A DNA stretch of 64,000 nucleotides from Mangifera indica (GCF_011075055.1 NC_058139.1:13103584-13167583), one strand, 5' to 3'; counted from the first letter of the stretch, positions 47,736 through 62,100 are shown. The notes: generated by a model not told the origin, from the sequence alone. Program-made: numbers and translations.

Positions 47736-47760
47736 ACTTTTTGTTATCAAAGCAAGATTT
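47736..47760 (+). other. Degenerate tRNA-Met primer-binding site
   Basis: TTGTTATCAAAGCAAG directly after the LTR end resembles TGGTATCAGAGCAAG, the start of the sequence complementary to initiator tRNA-Met. It fixes the orientation of the LTR at 45655-47735 as plus. Confidence 0.6.
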
Positions 47761-49879
47761 TGTAACCCAAAAGGTGTCATAGAGTTTTAAGTATAAGTAG
47801 ATGTGCATAAGTTAAGCAATCTCTCATGCAATGTTGACTTCTTCCTTGTGTTAACCGTCATGAGTATATATTGTCTACTTTTACAATTAAGTTATAATCA
47901 AATTAATTCTTATGGGTTTTGTAGGTAAAAGAGATCAAGACAATTGCTCCAAAATATTCCAAAGATTCCTAACTCTCCCAAGGCTAGCTAGTCAATGGCA
48001 CTAGCTTCATCATCACATTTTCAGCCTATGGATAATTAAAAATATTAAACAAGAGGTTCTAAGAGAGAACTAGGGTAGTGTGCAAGAGAGTTTTGACAAT
48101 TGATCAATGCACCTATGGAATATGTACATCTTGAGGGATCGAGGGAAGTTAGACAAATGACACTAGTTACTAGTAGGGCTTAGTTGCATTTGTTGTATGG
48201 TTTATCTAGTAAACATCAATACCACACCCACAAATATGCACTAGGGTTATTTTAGTCTTTTTTTGTGTTTAAATTGATTTATGCTTAAATTTTAATTATC
48301 AAAGGGATTATAGAATTATGCATATCAGGGGTGCACATCTATGCATGAACAACAAAGGGCAAAATAGTCGTTCCTTCCTTAGTGCATGAATTGTCAAAAT
48401 GTTGAATGATGTACGATTGTGCATATAGTAGGTGCATGGTCGTACACATGATAAAAATAAATAGTTTTGAATTTTTGATAAGCATGTTTTCGGTGATCTT
48501 GGAACATGAAACCATTTAGATGACCATGCACGAGTGGTCTTATTTGGCCAAAATAAAATGGGATGAAACACAACTTATAAGGATTACTTTGCATTATCAA
48601 TTCTCAAAGCCAAACAGTGAAAGTTGAAAGTTGATAGAGAGAGTTTGGAGATTCGAAAGTTGTTGGGAGAGTTCATACTAAAAAACTTTTCGTAGCCACA
48701 TGAAGACGTTGATAATGTCAAAAGAGAGGTAAGTGGGACATATTTCTTGACTAAGTCTCTGGTTTACAGTTTATGCATTCTAGAGTAAATTCTAAAGTTT
48801 TGGATGTCTTTTGATGCACAAAAAGAAGTATATAACATAGCAAGTGTTATGTAACATGGTTTTAGAGTAATAACCATAAGTAAAAGTATGAACTTGCATT
48901 GTGATTGTAGATCTAAATGAAGGCATGTCAATTTATGTATTTTGGTAAAGAAAATTTGATCTAGGGGTAAGAGACTTATTTTTAATGCAATAAGACATAA
49001 AGACTAGATTAGTTTCACTCAAAAATGCTAGAAATCATATGGCAGACAATGATCTAGGATCATGCACATTAAGGTGAACGACTATGCATACCTTATGAAG
49101 AAGATGATATGGATGTGAATAGGTGCACACTTCTAAAGTAGTATAAAAACTTAGTAAATGGGCATGCATTATAGGGTACATGCTCACACACAAAGTATTA
49201 GAATACGCAACCTTGTGTAAAAGGAGACAATCATGAAGAGATGAAGTAGTTAATAGATATGAGGGAAGACGTTAGACGACTATTAGTCAACGTTATGATA
49301 CATGTCTGCAATTCAAGGGAGTGTACATATGTGCATAGTCTTTTAGGTGAACGGGCATGGAAGATTGGTCACACCCCATACACAATGGACAAATTAAAAC
49401 TATTAAATGTAATCTTTTAATAATTAAAGGGTTTGAATTGATTTTTGAAGTTGAGCTCCAGCTATTCCTTCCTATCTTGATCTCAAGTTCAAGTTCTTTC
49501 TTAAAATAATTGAACCAAACTCAAGTCATTCAATCCTGTCTCAAGTTCAAATTTGAGCCCTCCTTTAAAATAATCAAGTCCAACTCAAATGAAACACTAT
49601 TAGGATCAACTTGATTACACTCCTAGATTGACTTATTTTTTCTTCTAAGCAAAAGTATTTATATATAAGAATTTATTTATGCTCCAAATTTTTAGAAAAA
49701 AGCAATTTATATGTACATAAATTTGAGTATCCAATTGAGTATATAAATGATTTATCATCATATGATTGGGTGTTATCTTGATTTAAAATTACTAAATATT
49801 ATGATGACACATCATTTATGTACCTAGTTGTGTATTTAAAAGTGTGTGCACATAGTTTTATTGTTATGAAAATTGCCAA
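47761..49879. other. Truncated internal region of the LTR element and unassigned AT-rich DNA
   Basis: From the primer site to about 48200 the sequence may be an internal leader or gag start, but no gag motif could be read. From about 48270 to 49370 GTGCAT and CATGCA phrases recur, as in the LTR to the left, so this may be another LTR remnant. No gene was recognised. Confidence 0.35.
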
Positions 49880-51719
49880 TAAAGTTTTTTGCATTTTTCA
49901 TCTTTGCTTTTAGTTGATTATAAGCAATGTTTTACTCTTTCTTCTTTATTTTCTACTCTTCATAGAAATTTCAGGTTCAAAAATCATAATCCCACTAACG
50001 TTATTTCTTCCTTTTGTATGATATTCCAATGTAAAAATGACAATTCTTTGGATATATTTTTTTCATCACATGTAAATATAAACCTAAATTTTATTCAATA
50101 ATATAGTGGTTAATTATTTTCAATATTCTGAAAAGGACTAGGAGAAAAATATTGAAGTTATGAAAATAAAGAAAATAGAATAGGAACCTAAGTTTTCAAG
50201 AAGCAACACCGGCAAGCATAATTGGCAACTATCAAAAATCAAAATCAGGCATAACAAGAGGTTGGCACAATTCCTTTGTCCAGATGGTATTAAATTCTCC
50301 ATTTAATTACCATTTAATTCAACAATTACTTTCCATAACCTAATTAGGTATGTAAATTATGTTATATGAAACTTTCCATATTTACAATTTTGTAAATTAC
50401 AATCTTATTCATTCAATATAATTTGTTTTTGATATATTTTTGTGTTTTTTAATTGTTCAAATTGAATTTTTTTTTTATATTCTTTACAAAATTTACACTT
50501 TTTTAACCTACCTTATATGCCTTTCTTCATCTTGCCTATTGAATGTCTCAAGCAATCAAGGGATAAGAGTGTCTTTTTGGTGTTTGTGGCAAAGTTTTAA
50601 TTTTGTGTTTCTTATAGGGGAATTTAGGTCAATTTGCAGTCTTTTAACTTGACTGTAAAAGCCTGTTTTTCTCCCCTTGGTTTGTTAGCTACCTTTAAAT
50701 GAAAATACACATTCTCTTTCTGTTTTCTTTGACTCCAGCATCGCCCTTTCTCATGGTGGTGCTAAGGCTTCATTTTAAGTCCGGTTATTTGTGTTTCACT
50801 CGTCTGGTGAGAAATATTCTTGCTTTTCTTATCAACCTGGTTCTCTACATAAGTTAATTTTGCACTAATCTTGTAATCTTGGATGAACGATTGTCTATTG
50901 ATTGTATTTGAACTTTGATTTAGTGGATTGACCAGAGAAATATCTCTACCTTGGATGTAAGATTTTATTTACAAAATCCAAACCAAGTAAATATTGTTTA
51001 TTTTGTTTCTTGCTCTATATCTTGGAGCAAGAAGTTCAATCCTGTCACATGGAAATGGAATTGAAGGAAGTGAGGATCAACCCTCTCCCTTTATGGAACT
51101 AGAAAAAATGAAGTTGAAAATGCAATATGGACAAAACTCAATATCAATTTATCGTACAGCTTTAGATATTATCAATTGCTTCCTTTTTTGAATATCTATC
51201 TTATCTTTTAATACAATCCAATATTCAATGTATTATTGAGTTGTAAACATGATATATTCTTAATACTCTATATCATATATGGAATATTTCTAAGCATTCT
51301 ATTTAAGAGAATAACTATTAATAGGATTATTATGTTGCCCACAATATGTTGAGTTGTTATTTTCCAAATTCAATGCTAATGTTTTGTCAATATGTGTTTT
51401 TAAATTCTTGATAGATAATGCTATTTGAACTGCCATTATTATCAGCAGAGAATATTTGATTAGTCAATTTTGTTTGCTATTTTTTTAATTAAATATTATT
51501 ATTGTTATATTTATCAAGATTCACTATTATTTTAATGTTGTTTGTAATTTAGACGGTGGTCATATAATCATGATAATTAAATTTGTGATTTAGCGGTTGT
51601 ATAGTAGGAAATAGTTAAGGTGGTTCAAGGTTACAAACTTCATCTTTTACCCTAACCCAGTTGAGATACCATTTTATCTAACTATGAGTGTAACCCTAGA
51701 TTTTTTGCGGGTGGTGCAT

Positions 51720-52960
51720 CTAGTGGCAAACCTAGAAGTGAAACTTAGGGGGGCCACAACATAAATATATATTAAATTAAAAAAATACAAATATTTCTAT
51801 TAATAAAATATTTATTAACTAATACATTCATAATTGTCATTGACGTGATTTCATCTTTTGAAAGTATTGCGTGATGATTTTATTATCAATATTATTAAAT
51901 ACATTTTTCCTTATATACATAGTTAAGTTATCATTCAACCTTTGATCACTCATTCTATTTCACATATCACTCTTCACAAAATTCATTGCTGAAAATGTTT
52001 ATCTACACTAGTAGTGATAACCAGTAAAATCACTGTTAAGTAGCCTAATTTCTTCAACAAATAAACTAATGAAAAAATTTTATTATTCTTAGTTTTAACC
52101 ATAACTTTTGTAAGATCTCTAATCCCTTTAAATCTCATAAATTTGACATTAGAGTTTATGTCCAAAACGTAAACTCAAGTTGAGAATCGTGTGGAGAAAC
52201 GGTTGACAATGTTTTGATACCTAAAAGAATAACCTAACAACAATATGAAATGAAGGTGGAGGAGGGTTGACAATGTTTTGGAGAAAGGGGTGAGTAGGTG
52301 AAAAGCACAAATGATGCTCCCTCACTTAGTTTGCCTTTGGTACTTGTTTATAGGATTAGATTCAAATTAAGCTAAATTTAAAATCATATAAGCTCGAGCT
52401 TGACTTAGTTTGAGGGGATCCGAGCTTGTCGAGCTCCCCTCAATGTTGTTCAAGCTGAGCTTAATTGAAGAGAGTTGAGCTTGAGTTTGAACTAAGTCAA
52501 ACTTTGGGCTCAATTCTATACTGTAACCAAGTAGAAAATGACTAAAACGACATTATTTTGATATGTATTTATCAAAACGATATCATTTTGATGTGTATTT
52601 GATAAAACGACATCATTTTAATATATATTGGTCAAAATGATGTCATTTTAGTCAATTCATATTAAAATTTTCTGAACTTGTAAGCTTGATGAGTTGAATA
52701 CACTTTAAGCTTGAGATTGGGCTAAAATTCGCTTAAATAGAGCTCATTTAACCCACACTTATTTTTGAGTTTTAGTAAACTCGGTTCGAATCCAACCCTA
52801 TTTGTTTATTTGTTTAAAAATTTAAAATACATTTTATAATATAACATTATACATATAATATAAGGGTTACAATAGTGTACATATATAAACCTGATGGATT
52901 TTTTTAAAAGTCTAGGATGGTCAATTGACTCTCCTTGACCTCCCTTCCCTTTGCCCCTAG
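51720..52960. mobile_element. Insertion A in copy 2, transposon with CTAGTGGCAAA / TTTGCCCCTAG ends
   Basis: The ends form a short inverted repeat (CTAGTGGCAAA against CTAGGGGCAAA) of a kind frequent in plant hAT-like elements. Copy 1 (near 36018-36030) is continuous across this point. A target duplication is not clean. A smaller element is nested inside it at 52351-52800. No transposase frame. Confidence 0.6.
52351..52800. mobile_element. Small hAT-like element nested in insertion A
   Basis: The ends TAGGATTAGATTC and GAATCCAACCCTA are inverted repeats. Flanks CTTGTTTA (52343-52350) and TTTGTTTA (52801-52808) agree at 7 of 8 bases. The interior has GAGCTCG-type sub-terminal repeats and three spaced AAAACGACATCATTTT-like phrases (52540-52650). 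The ends and sub-terminal repeats resemble those of the block in pTAC5 intron 5. Confidence 0.75.
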
Positions 52961-53117
52961 AGGCATCCTTTCAAGGGAAATCAATACTCACACTACCATC
53001 GGAAATTCATTAAAAGCCTATGCTAAGAAGATCTTGTTTGATTTAAAACCGCATCACATCTTCCTTATAAAAATAGAATGACACAAAAGTTATTATGTTT
53101 TCAACCAACCCTGAGGA

Positions 53118-54059
53118 TAAGAGTGTGCATAATTCAGTTCAAACAGCAAAACTAGACAAAAAAAATTACAATTTGGTTTAGTTTGGTTTATAAACAACTT
53201 AGTTTGAGTTAATAAATAAAAAAATGATCAGTTTGGATGGTTTCTAAATCAAATCAAACTATAAACCATATTTTTTAAAAATATTTATAGACCCAAGGTC
53301 CATTTCCCACCCAAGGTTTGATAAAATGATATTCTTACCCTTTAAGCTTGAAGAAAAGTCATTTTCTCACTCATATGTTAAATTTATAAAATATTTGTTA
53401 AATTTTTTATAAAATTACTGAAAGACAAAGGTTTTCTAGTTAAATAACATTTTGTCTTAAAAATTTTATTAAATAATTTTTTGTATTCCTAATTTATATT
53501 AATTTAAATTAAAATAAAAAGTTATACATACAAGGATAAATATAGGCGTCAATAATGTATAATTGTATGTTAGAAGGATTTTTGAATTTTTTAAAAAATT
53601 TAGAGTTGTTAATGATTTTTTTCAAGGGGTCTCGGAAATTAAAAAAATGCTTGAAGGTGTTTTTGAAATTTTTAAAATTTTAATATGCCTTTTAATAGTT
53701 TCAAAAATGACATTTACACCCCCAAAGAATTGAATGGAATGAGACAAATTAGAGATTTACATAATTTGTTTTTTGTATTTATCTTGTCATTTTCTTTATG
53801 TGTTTATTATATGACTATTTCATGTCCATAATACATGTTTAAGTCATTTCTTAGATAACTATAATTCAATATTATTATTAAGTAGGAAATATTTGAAAGT
53901 AAATGATTTTTAATAAGTTCAAACCGTAATCCAAACCATATTTTTTCTATTTGGTTTGAAACCTAAAATAGTTTGGTTTGAAAATTTTTCAAATCATTTT
54001 TCTAGTTTGGTTTGAAAAAAATCCTTAAACCACACCAAGCAAAACCATGCACACCCCTA
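53118..54059. mobile_element. Insertion B in copy 2, hAT-like element with GTGTGCAT ends
   Basis: It begins TAAGAGTGTGCATAATTC and ends in the reverse complement of TAGGGGTGTGCATGG. Sub-terminal GGTTTGGTTT phrases occur in both halves. Copy 1 (near 36160) lacks it. The target duplication is eroded (CCTGAGGA against CCTTAAAA). A second copy of the family starts at 63595. Confidence 0.7.
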
Positions 54060-54599
54060 CCTTAAAAAGCTTGAATGTAGCAAAATAGTACCTCATACAT
54101 TTATAATGAACACAAATACCAATTCAAACATGGGCATATCGTCATGTGATTGAGTGTTATTTTATCTTTAGTAAAAAAAATTATTTAATCACATAATGAC
54201 ATATTAACATTTGTATTCATTGTTAATGTATAAAGTATTACTCTTAGAGCATTCTTGTAAGGCCGCATCTTTGCTCCAAAATAGTTAGTAATGTTTCGAT
54301 AAAAGGACTATATAAGAATAATACTATGTGTAGAAACTCATTTATACAAACTAATATGTTTTACTTAAATAAGATGGTTTTAAATTAAAGATGATTCTAA
54401 CAGATCAATTTGTATGGAATATTGAATGAAATTAATTAGTAGATCTAGCATTACTCCTATTATAATTGATTATGTCTTTTATAAAGAAATAAGATAAAGT
54501 TCGAAATTCAATTTTTTTAACCTTCATATGTCGTTGCCTCATTGTCCCTAGTCTTAGGATTAGATGTTCAACATCAATCCTCATAGACATATAAAAATC

Positions 54600-56540
54600 A
54601 TTAAATGTATTGGATGCAAATTAATTGGCATTGTCTAAGCATATTAATTTGATCAGATAATCTAAAAAATGTGTCTTTAATTCAATAGTCTATGTTAACA
54701 ATGTAGTAAAGGCAACATTCCAAGTTGGTCATAAACAAACATAATATTATCGTATAGATACATTAATTAAAACAATAAAATAATGAAATGACCCATTTGG
54801 TAGATGAATAGGTTCATATATATCCGTTTGAATTCTATATAGGAATGATAAAGATTCAACTCCAACTTTAGAGTGAGATGTTTTTATTACTAGTTTACCT
54901 TTTACACAAGCAATACATAACTTCTCACTAAATAATAGAATTTTGTGATTATTTAATGTATATACATGTGCATTTTCAATAATTTTATTCATTGTAGATC
55001 TTGGATGACCTAGATGGTCATGTTAAAGTATAAAAATCTTTGCAACTAAAAACTTTTGGTTCAATACTGAATAGGTTTCAATTATTTTTATGATTGTATA
55101 ATACAATCCAGATGATAAAGTGGGTAATTTTTCAAGTATTTGCTTTTGACCAAATGCATTACAAGTTATATAGAGGAATTTCGTATTATTTTCACTCATA
55201 GTTTTAATATGATAACCATTACTTTTTATATTTCTAAAATTAAGTAGATTTCTTCTAACTCTACTTGAATATAATGTATTATTAATGTTTAAGTTGCTCC
55301 CATTTTTAACAGAATTGTAACTCTTTCAAAGCCTTCCATTAGGTTTGTTGATCCTAAAATAGTGTTTGTTTTACCTTTAATTGGTGATAAAGTTAATAAA
55401 AAATTATTTCCTTTAAGGATTATGTGTGTAATGCACTATCATGCAGGCATATGTCTGCATCATCATTTTTTGGTGTCAAAGCTTCAATTTCGAAATCCAT
55501 AGCCTTTTATTTATAATTTACATTAGTCATTACAAAATATTCAAAAGGAAGGAGTACATGGCAATAAGCATACAAACAAATGTACATGATTTCTTAACTT
55601 CACAACAAGAGATTGAGATGGACTTTAATCTTGAAAATCTTAGGTTCCTATCACTATCAAGTGACTTACATTCTTTTTCTAGAAGTAATTATGAAATATC
55701 AAGATTCACCAAATTAATAGGATTCGAATTATTAACAAAATTTGATTCTATCTTCTTTATTATTTTTTATGGATGTTTGGTATAGATTTACTAAATGTTT
55801 GGGTGTACAACAAGTACAAGACCAATAGCCCTTACAACCACATCTGTAACACTTATTTTCATTATTTTGTGGTTTGTCTTGCATTACTTTCCCTTTTCTT
55901 GTTTTGGGTCATCCTTGGTCCATTTTTCATGGTAAGATTTCCTACTATTACCACCTCTAAGTCAAAAATTATTTCACCCACGACCTCATCTATGCCTATG
56001 AGAACTACTACTAGTAGTTACGTTCACTTTAACGAATGATTTAGTGCTAGTGGGACAAGTTTGATAATTTTTCATTAATAATGTATTCTTTTGTTTAGCC
56101 ACAAGCAGACAAGATATTAATTCAGAATATTTTTTAAAATTTCTTTCCTTGTTTTGTTACTATTAGAGCATATTTGATAGGTGAAATGTGGAAAATGTCT
56201 TTTCTAATATATTTTTTTTAGAAATTTTTTTTCTCAACATAATCTTATTTTGGAAACTATTCTGAACAAGGAAGAGTTGTATTCACTTACAGATTTAAAA
56301 TCTTGTAAGTATAAATGGGTCCAATCATATTGTGTCATTGATAACATAATTGATTTCTGACATTTAAATCTATCTTTCAGACTTTGCTATAATTCTAATA
56401 AATTCATTATATCCACATATTCGGCTAGCAATCCTTTATGGATGTGATGTCGAAGGATAATTTGGCCTTAGATTTATCCTATTGAGACGCTTCATTTGCT
56501 TCTTTAATTACTTCTCCAAGGTTCATTGATTCTAAATGAA
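54600..56540 (-). pseudogene. Ty1/copia gag-pol relic, minus strand
   Basis: Read from high to low coordinates, a gag zinc knuckle appears (CYRCG-KGYWSCTC-TPKHLV, about 55870-55790). The pre-integrase segment follows (HLGHPRS-like, then NAHVYTLNNH and CIACVKGKL, about 55030-54890) and the integrase start (SHSKVGVESLSFLYRIQTDI ... HYFIVLINVS-R, 54890-54750). The order and motifs are those of plant copia elements. Stops and frame shifts are numerous and the catalytic core of integrase and all of RT are missing. Confidence 0.8.
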
Positions 56541-59126
56541 GAATCGTGTCAAAAGCTCATTCAATATAATTTTCTCTATCCAACCTTGGAGCAATATATT
56601 GAAGTTTTATGAGATTTGAAATTTCTACAAAAACTGTATGTCAATGAAAATAACAAAATTAATGTTATGATGAGGAATGCCTAATTTAAAACAAAAATTG
56701 TTGTGTCAAACTTCAGGTTCATATTTATTTCATATTCGCAAAACTTCAAGTTTTGTAATTAATATTTAGAATATTGAGTTTTAAATTATAGTATTTAAAA
56801 TCTTAGTTCTGACTATATTTAAGATTTCGGGTCCATACTTTCATGATTTTATAAACTTCATGTTGTAAGAAGGATACAATTCCAATCTGTATTTACAAAT
56901 GTGGAATAGTTATAAAAAATAATATAACTACAGTTTGTTTTTCGCAAATGGAAAAATATCTATATTTACATTACACAAATGAGATAATAACATAATTTTA
57001 AATATTAGTGATATTAAGATATATTTGAGCAGATCGCGTTGATAGGATGTTATAATTTTTAATAATTATCGGAAACAAAAAATGAAAGAAAGAAGAGTTC
57101 GCTTAATCTTGAGAAACATAATACAAGATGTAAAAGAGGTGTGCTTATTTGCATACAAATTTTCTTGAGGAACAGATTATTGTACATCGCAAGGAGGAGG
57201 GAGCTCTTTATATAGGAAAATTTTCTTGTCGGGCAATAAATATTGCCTCCCAAAGTCCACTGCCCTCCTTCCAGCGACCATCTTTGTTTAATGCATTCTC
57301 ATGAAGTTGCTCACTTGGTGGAAATATACCACTTATAATAGTTACTTAATTTTCACCCTTTTAAGGCTTTGGGTCTGTTTACCTACCTCCATTGCCTAGG
57401 ACATGAATAGTTTAATCCAGTCCAGCGAGTTTTTTAAAAAGGGAAAAAGTCTATGATATCTCAATTCTCTTATTAACTATAATAAGAAATAAATCAAAGG
57501 TGAAAAATATATTGTAAACTGAATTACATATTTTCACCAAAGGATTGGCAAGTATTTTTTCACCTTTAGTTGCGCTAAACTCTAGTTATAAGGTGTTTGA
57601 CTCAATTCAGTTGGAATTCATGATTTAAATCTATGATTTAAATTTATGATTTGGATTCATAGTTTGAGTTCGTGACTCATTTATATAACAGCATCATTTT
57701 GTTTATTATTGAGTAAAACTATATTATTTTGCTAATAAACTATTAACTCAAACTATAAATTCAAATCACGGATTTGAGTCATGAATTTGAACCATTTCTA
57801 TTTTTTATTCAAGTGAAACTCAAATCAGAGGATGTTTGGGCTTAATTCGGATCATATTCACTTTTAATTACTAAAATATTTTATTATCTAATAAATTAAA
57901 TAAGATAATGGTAATAATAAAAAATATATTGTTAGGTTAATCAGTCATCATCCCAAACCAAACACTCCCTAAAAGTAATTGTTAATAGTCAAATATAATA
58001 TAGACCATTTTAAATACGTTATTAAACTTTTTTTAATTTATAAAAAAATAATCTAACATTATTTATCATAATTATAAATGCACAAATTCATTAAAGCAAA
58101 AACAAAAATGAACATAAAAGATTTGAATATCAATTTTCCCACATTATTATATATATTTTTATTTTTAATAACATGTTGATAAGAAAATACAGATATTATA
58201 AATTTTTTATTAAAAAACCTCACACTAAACTATCTCAGAGGTAATTAAATATTCTCCAAACCTTAAAAAGATGAAATTACAATGATATCTACAAACAATG
58301 AAAACTATAAATAGAAGGGAACTTCAATTTCTAGGTTATTGATTTTATCAAATATGAATAGACCTGAACAGTTTATGTTATCATATTATATTTATATCGT
58401 GTCAATTCAAATTTTATATCAAAAACCCAAATCCATTCACAAATTAACTATACAACAATTATCTACCTATTTAGTATAATTTATTTAATTCATATTATTT
58501 AATAAATACTTTAATTTTAAATTATTATTGCATTATTAAATTACTTAAATCATAATTCATAAACTAATAAGATTAACATTTTTAAATAAATGGATTATTA
58601 GATTTCATGTATTTTTTTGTATTTCTAATCCAAAAGCCAAAGTATTAGGCATTCGAAACATTTTAACACATATAATTAACTTTTTAGATTATTTGTACCA
58701 TCACAATTGCATTCTGATTATTCATAATTCATAAATCATAAGTTGTACCAAACATAAAAAAAAAATTGATCATCATATAATCAAATTATGCATAAAATCA
58801 TAATCCAATAATCATAAGTTATACTAAACCACACTATATAAATATTATTACACATTACATTTTATCTCTCCTTCCTACAAAACCCACAATTGAAAAATAA
58901 ACTTACGACCATCAATTTCTTTGTAAGTCAATTCCTTATTGGTTGAGCTACTGGTGGCTGAAAAAGAGCAGCTAACTAGCCAAACAGGCAGAACAAGAAA
59001 TGGGTTTCATAACAACGTAAAAAGCATCATCGGTAACATATCTACAAGTAAACCCAAGTATATGGTTCAAAGGCATCCTAGACAGATTCTGGAAGTAGAA
59101 AAGTTGGCCAGGTAGCTTTCTTTGAT
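56541..59126. other. AT-rich spacer and 3' flank of the type I membrane protein gene
   Basis: No exon was recognised. The part nearest 56541 may still be copia leader sequence. Between about 57600 and 57845 ATTCATGATTT and AAATC-TGAATTT phrases repeat in both orientations, suggesting a small MITE-like remnant. The last part should carry the 3' UTR of the next gene on minus. Confidence 0.4.
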
Positions 59127-62100
59127 TTAGTCGAGCTTGACATTTGAATACAGAAGGGTGTCCCTTGTAAGTGGCATATTCAGAAGGAAGTAGATCTACA
59201 GCGAAAACAAAAACAACAGAAGGGATTTAGATTACAGAAATTTCAAATTTAAAGCAGTAAATCAACTTAAGTAACTCTTATTGATTTAAAAAATCCAAAA
59301 TTCCAGAATAGCACAGTACATGGCAAGCAACCAGAACAAGACAATGACAAAAACTCATGAGAATGCATATATTGACAACAGATGCATAAAAACAAAAAGT
59401 GAGAGAGAAAGATAACTAAGAACCAGATATCCCTGCTTAAAAAATCCCAGTAATTCCACAATAAATCTTTCCACTCTTACAATGCTGCTAATGGATCTAT
59501 CTATCTTACATAACCCTACGACCTCAATAGCAAAAAATATCAATCCTTCATTAAAATAATATAATCTTACCCCTAAAAGAGTTGCAATGAGAAGAATAAT
59601 CCCCGTTAACCAAGCAAGTGTCCGTCTAACCAACACCACCTCAGCAGCCATGGTTGCATTAGACTTGCTTTCTGCCAACCAACGTGGAGATGGTTGGGAA
59701 GTGAACATCAAATTCAACACAGTTTCTGACTCTTGAGATGGTGCACCATTAAAGAAGATAACTCCAACTATTTGACCTGCTTAATAATAAATTATGAGTC
59801 ACAACAGGCATTTAAAATAATAAGAAACATTTGATTAACAAATTAAAGAACAGAAATACAAATAATTCAAAACCAAATGAAATTTTCAAATTGTTAGCTA
59901 CAATTTTTAAGAAACAACTATTACTTAAAAGAGCAATTACTAGCATGCATTGAGTGACAATGCTAGAATGCACATTCTAAAAATTCTTATCAAGAAAATT
60001 TGTAAGTTGCCATGCATACAAAACTGAAACAGGAATTACATTGGTGAAGACAAATCAAATCAACTAGGTTCATTTTCCATAGGTCATGGCATGTAAAGTC
60101 ATAAAGATGAAGCTCAGAATAAGATGGCACCGCAAGGAAAACAAAAAAGAAGACCAAAGACCATTCAAATAGCTATATTAAGATGGGCATCTATTAGCTC
60201 CAATCTTAGCAGATGTCACATGAGTAACTTCTGACACACGGAACCTACCTGTGCTTCAAACACACAACCAGTATTCTGAAACAATGGGTTATTCATCTCT
60301 ATCCCAATAGATTGCTAGGTTAAATGAGTTCTATCATGCTACACAGACTACAAACAGATTTCTCAATACCAAGCCACAGTACCTTCATAAGATGATAGTA
60401 ATAAATCATATATCTTGGAAAGTGTTGCAAGCAATAGTCTCATCCCTTGCTGGCCAACACCTTCAGGTCCATATTGCTCTTGTAAAGCCTGCAAAAATAT
60501 TGAAGAGAAGAAAAAAATAATGAAGAAACTTTCATGATATTGGATGCAAGCCTCATTTATAGTTACATGATTTTCAACAATCTTAGAACATATTTCTTGC
60601 TCTGAAAATATATAAAGACAAGCTGAAAACAAAAACATCATTTGATCAGGAAAGCTTGATATAATCAATATGAAGTATTTGGAAAATTCCAAATTTTTTG
60701 TTAGATGCAATAAAATAAACAATATTGAATAATCCTGAAAGCTTGAAGATGGAAAGGCACCTAAATAAGATATAAAGCTTGTTCAAGATAAATCATGTAT
60801 CGTATCGTGTATCGAAAACCTAATTTTACGTATCATGTATCGAGAATCATATCGCATCATATAATACAGCTTTTAAAAAATAAAATAATAAAAAAATATC
60901 AGACACGTTATCATTTTGAAAAATATCACGAACACCTATAAAAATTTAAAATTTCTCATATATGCCCCTACTTCATTATCTCCTCTAAAAAATGTATTAA
61001 TCCATACCAGTAATATATATCGCATTGTATTAATTGCGATACACCTCATGATATACATCATTTTCCATTTGTATTGTATCATATCATATAATACGTATCG
61101 TGTATCGTAGAATATTGAAAACTATAATGTGGAGATTACTCATAAATGAAAGATCAAAGAACAAATTGGAAATCAGAACAACAAATAACCAACAAGACCT
61201 GTACAATTATTTCATGAAGCAAAGAATCTAGAAAGTGATAATTAAGCCTGATAAAAGGAGGAAACCAGCCAGCTCCTCCATCCAATGTCTTATCCCCATC
61301 AACAAGGGGCCTTCCAAAGATAACCCCAGATACCAAAGAAGAAAGATCAAAGAGAAAATGCTAAATGCGATATGAATGTACCCTTTATCCAACACAAAAA
61401 GTATGCATTCATGCAAGAAAGTGCAATTTGATCCATGTTAGAAACTGACATCTTTTTTAGGCCCATGTAAGGTAGAATGCATTTCAATTTATAGTCCATT
61501 AGATAAACAGTTCCTGGGCACATTACACCACAATACATACATTTCAGAGTTTGAGACAGCAAAATACCAAGAGAAAGTATTATCACCTTAATTCCGTCAA
61601 AAGAACCCATCATTAATTCAGCAGGTCTTTGTGTACTCTGTGCCAAAACTTCATGCACATCCATCGCCCTCTTGATATTTTGGCATAGAGCCAAAAGACT
61701 AAAAGCAAAGTCTCTCTCTGCTTTCTGCAGAGAACTGAAATGTGACTACAACAATAAACACAAAATATGCAAGCTCAAAATGTGAATCTTCATATGTCAA
61801 GCTCAAACACAAGACAAATGAAGATTCACTGTAACAATAAAATAAAAATTATGCATCCTGAAATAGACCTTTGAGATATGAAGATTAACATTGACACCAT
61901 TGGCCACAGGAATAATCAACTCTCCATTTAGCAGTTCTGAGGCATCAGCAATATATGACCCACCCAACCAAGAGGCCTAAGTAAACAAACATAAAAGTCA
62001 GAGAAGTGTAAAAAAGAAGAAGATTAACAAAATTGGGCATAATAGATATCAAGAATGAGTCACAACTGACAAATTCATGAATTTCTTTTTCGGAGTGATC

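Larger units (their letters stand above)
49880..54560. repeat. Copy 2 of the duplicated F-box locus segment, with nested insertions
   Basis: It matches blocks of 33850-36770 in the same orientation. The F-box portion itself is missing, and a short C-terminal remnant remains (FMELEKMKLKMQYGQNSISI at 51090-51150). Two insertions interrupt the match, at 51720-52960 and 53118-54059. Neither is present in copy 1, so copy 1 serves as the empty-site reference for both. Confidence 0.8.

Noticed and set aside
55441..56039. Plus-strand open frames of 114 and 88 codons
   Set aside because: They are antisense to copia gag; the zinc knuckle and TPKHLV motif are on the minus strand.
59355..59720. 121-codon frame on minus extending past the end of exon 10
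   Set aside because: The real coding part stops at the GT donor at 59570/59569; splicing to 59195 gives the family C-terminus, whereas reading on gives intron sequence.
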